Shown piece after piece: positions 63,062-64,000 of a DNA stretch of 64,000 bases. The notes beneath the pieces are model-generated. The model saw nothing but the letters and a program-made list of their open reading frames with translations, was not told the DNA's origin and did no database searches. Each line of letters begins with the position of its first letter. Positions within the stretch are counted from its first letter, which is position 1. This stretch comes from an uncultured bacterium (GTDB taxonomy: Bacteria; Bacillota; Clostridia; Lachnospirales; Lachnospiraceae), in NCBI GenBank assembly GCA_947643595.1, contig CANRWP010000010.1, positions 1-64,000 on the forward strand, in the 5' to 3' direction. The position numbers were made by a program, and so were the translations under genes.

Positions 63062-63919
63062 ATGGAGTATAGAAAGCTGACGGACAGTTTTGTGATGCGT
63101 AACGGAAAGACGATCCCCTGTATCGGCTACGGGACTTACAAGACGTCTGAGGAGGAGGTTTACGACGCGGTGATCGCAGCCATAAAGGCGGGATATCGCC
63201 ATATCGATACGGCGGCTTTTTACAAAAATGAAGCTGGAGTCGGCAGAGCGGTCAGAGAGTGCGGCGTTCCAAGGGAAGAGATTTTTGTGACGAGCAAGGT
63301 CTGGAATACGGACAGAGGATATGAAAACACAAAGAAGGCCTTCGCGGAGAGCATGGAACGGCTCGGGCTTGAATACATGGATCTGTATCTGATCCACTGG
63401 CCCGCGAATAAAAAACAGTTCGGGGACGAGGCGAAAAAGATCAATGCGGAGACATGGAGAGCGCTGGAAGAGCTGTATGCGGAGGGAAAAGTAAGGGCGA
63501 TCGGCCTCAGCAATTTCCTGCCCCATCATATCGAAGAGCTGATGGAGGGAGCGAAGGTGAAACCGATGGTGGACCAGATCGAATTTCATCCGGGCTGGGC
63601 ACAGCTGGAAGTCAGCGAGTATTGCCTGAAAAATGACATTGTGGTGGAGGCGTGGAGTCCTCTGGGAAGAAAAGACGCGCTGGACAATGAGGTGCTGAGA
63701 GAGATCGGGGCTAAATACAGAAAGAGCGCCGCCCAGATCTGTGTCCGCTGGGTCATGCAGCACGGCATCCTGCCGCTGCCGAAGACGGTAAACCCGGGAC
63801 GTATGGCGGAGAACGCGGACGTCTTCGATTTTGAACTGACGGCGGAGGAGATGAGGACTATCGATGAGCTGAAAAATCTGGGCGGCCAGTGCGCGCTGCC
63901 GGATGAGGTGGATTTTTAG
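63062..63919 (+). CDS. Aldo/keto reductase
   Basis: A 285-aa NADPH-dependent aldo/keto reductase. The tetrad residues are seen in HIDTAAFYKNEAGVG (Asp, Tyr), a Lys in VTSKVWNTD and His in YLIHWPANK. A typical cofactor-binding end follows (LPLPKTVNPGRMAENADVFDFELTAEEM). It reduces aldehydes or ketones; the physiological substrate is unknown. It has its own promoter and AGGAGGAGG. Confidence 0.94.
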   Translation: MEYRKLTDSFVMRNGKTIPCIGYGTYKTSEEEVYDAVIAAIKAGYRHIDTAAFYKNEAGVGRAVRECGVPREEIFVTSKVWNTDRGYENTKKAFAESMERLGLEYMDLYLIHWPANKKQFGDEAKKINAETWRALEELYAEGKVRAIGLSNFLPHHIEELMEGAKVKPMVDQIEFHPGWAQLEVSEYCLKNDIVVEAWSPLGRKDALDNEVLREIGAKYRKSAAQICVRWVMQHGILPLPKTVNPGRMAENADVFDFELTAEEMRTIDELKNLGGQCALPDEVDF

Positions 63920-63948
63920 GGTAAAACAAAAAAGAATGGAGGGTGAAA

Positions 63949-64000
63949 ATGAAAGAGAAACTACGGAAGAAATTTGCGGAACTGTTTGGAGATGCGGAGG
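63949..64000 (+). CDS. Start of a gene cut by the window edge, possibly galactokinase
   Basis: An ATG behind GGAGGGTG opens a frame reading MKEKLRKKFAELFGDAE, open at the window end. The pattern resembles the N-terminus of galactokinases, but 17 residues are too few to be sure. Confidence 0.4.
   Translation, partial: MKEKLRKKFAELFGDAE

Noticed and set aside
1-64000. CRISPR arrays, tRNA or rRNA genes, T-box or other riboswitches
   Set aside because: I looked in the intergenic regions and found no regularly spaced repeats, cloverleaf sequence or known riboswitch core. Gaps before proS and the amino-acid-related genes are too short for a T-box.

Overview
The window looks like a chromosomal segment of an anaerobic, probably spore-forming gut Clostridium relative, most likely Lachnospiraceae. 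The grounds are the reverse-rubrerythrin/rubredoxin/PerR block, a CotS-like spore-coat kinase, an archaeal-type ProRS, AGGAGG-type ribosome binding sites, TTGACA/TATAAT promoters and many glycan-use loci controlled by AraC and YesMN regulators. This placement is inferred from gene content only; no 16S gene is present.

Layout. 1-800: remnant of a mobile element (mobC without a relaxase, hairpins) abutting a 5'-truncated, frameshifted Na+/H+ antiporter (799-1817). 1914-11930: trmB followed by a ten-cistron Mrp/Mbh-type cation/proton antiporter operon with four NuoL/M/N-like subunits. 12070-13623: XRE regulator, membrane protein and lipid kinase. 13629-16638 (minus): L,D-transpeptidase, then perR, reverse rubrerythrin and a rubredoxin too short for the ORF track. 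16814-18723: two-component system. 18738-26386: AraC regulator divergent from a GH5, GPH transporter, GH42, GH43 operon. 26398-27990 (minus): YitT protein and a tandem L-rhamnose-mutarotase-like protein. 28217-38819: YesN/YesM, sugar ABC transporter, an unrecognised 640-aa six-hairpin-like protein and a GH112 phosphorylase. 38999-41249: RluA pseudouridine synthase and an O-antigen-ligase-like membrane protein. 41429-49389: malic enzyme, Ldh2-type dehydrogenase, TRAP transporter and two DapA-family lyases in one operon with a palindromic operator, followed by a FadR-type GntR regulator. 49412-56810: AAA-ATPase/nuclease-fold protein, AraC regulator, a degraded alpha-galactoside ABC locus with a deletion fusing a permease to a GH36 tail, and a broken DUF4143 ATPase. 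56865-64000: housekeeping genes (ProRS, CCA-adding enzyme, CotS-like kinase, PEGA lipoprotein, MazG, aldo/keto reductase, start of a possible galactokinase).

How the parts work together. Three carbohydrate loci import oligosaccharides and cleave them in the cytoplasm; none of their enzymes has a visible signal peptide. The GH112 locus, together with the rhamnose-mutarotase-like gene divergent from its regulator, suggests phosphorolysis of a galactosyl-rhamnose or galactosyl-HexNAc disaccharide. The TRAP/aldolase operon suggests uptake and pyruvate-forming breakdown of an organic acid that I cannot name. The least explained parts are the 640-aa protein, the tandem mutarotase with complementary loss of active-site motifs, the TRAP/double-DapA operon and the four-antiporter Mrp cluster.
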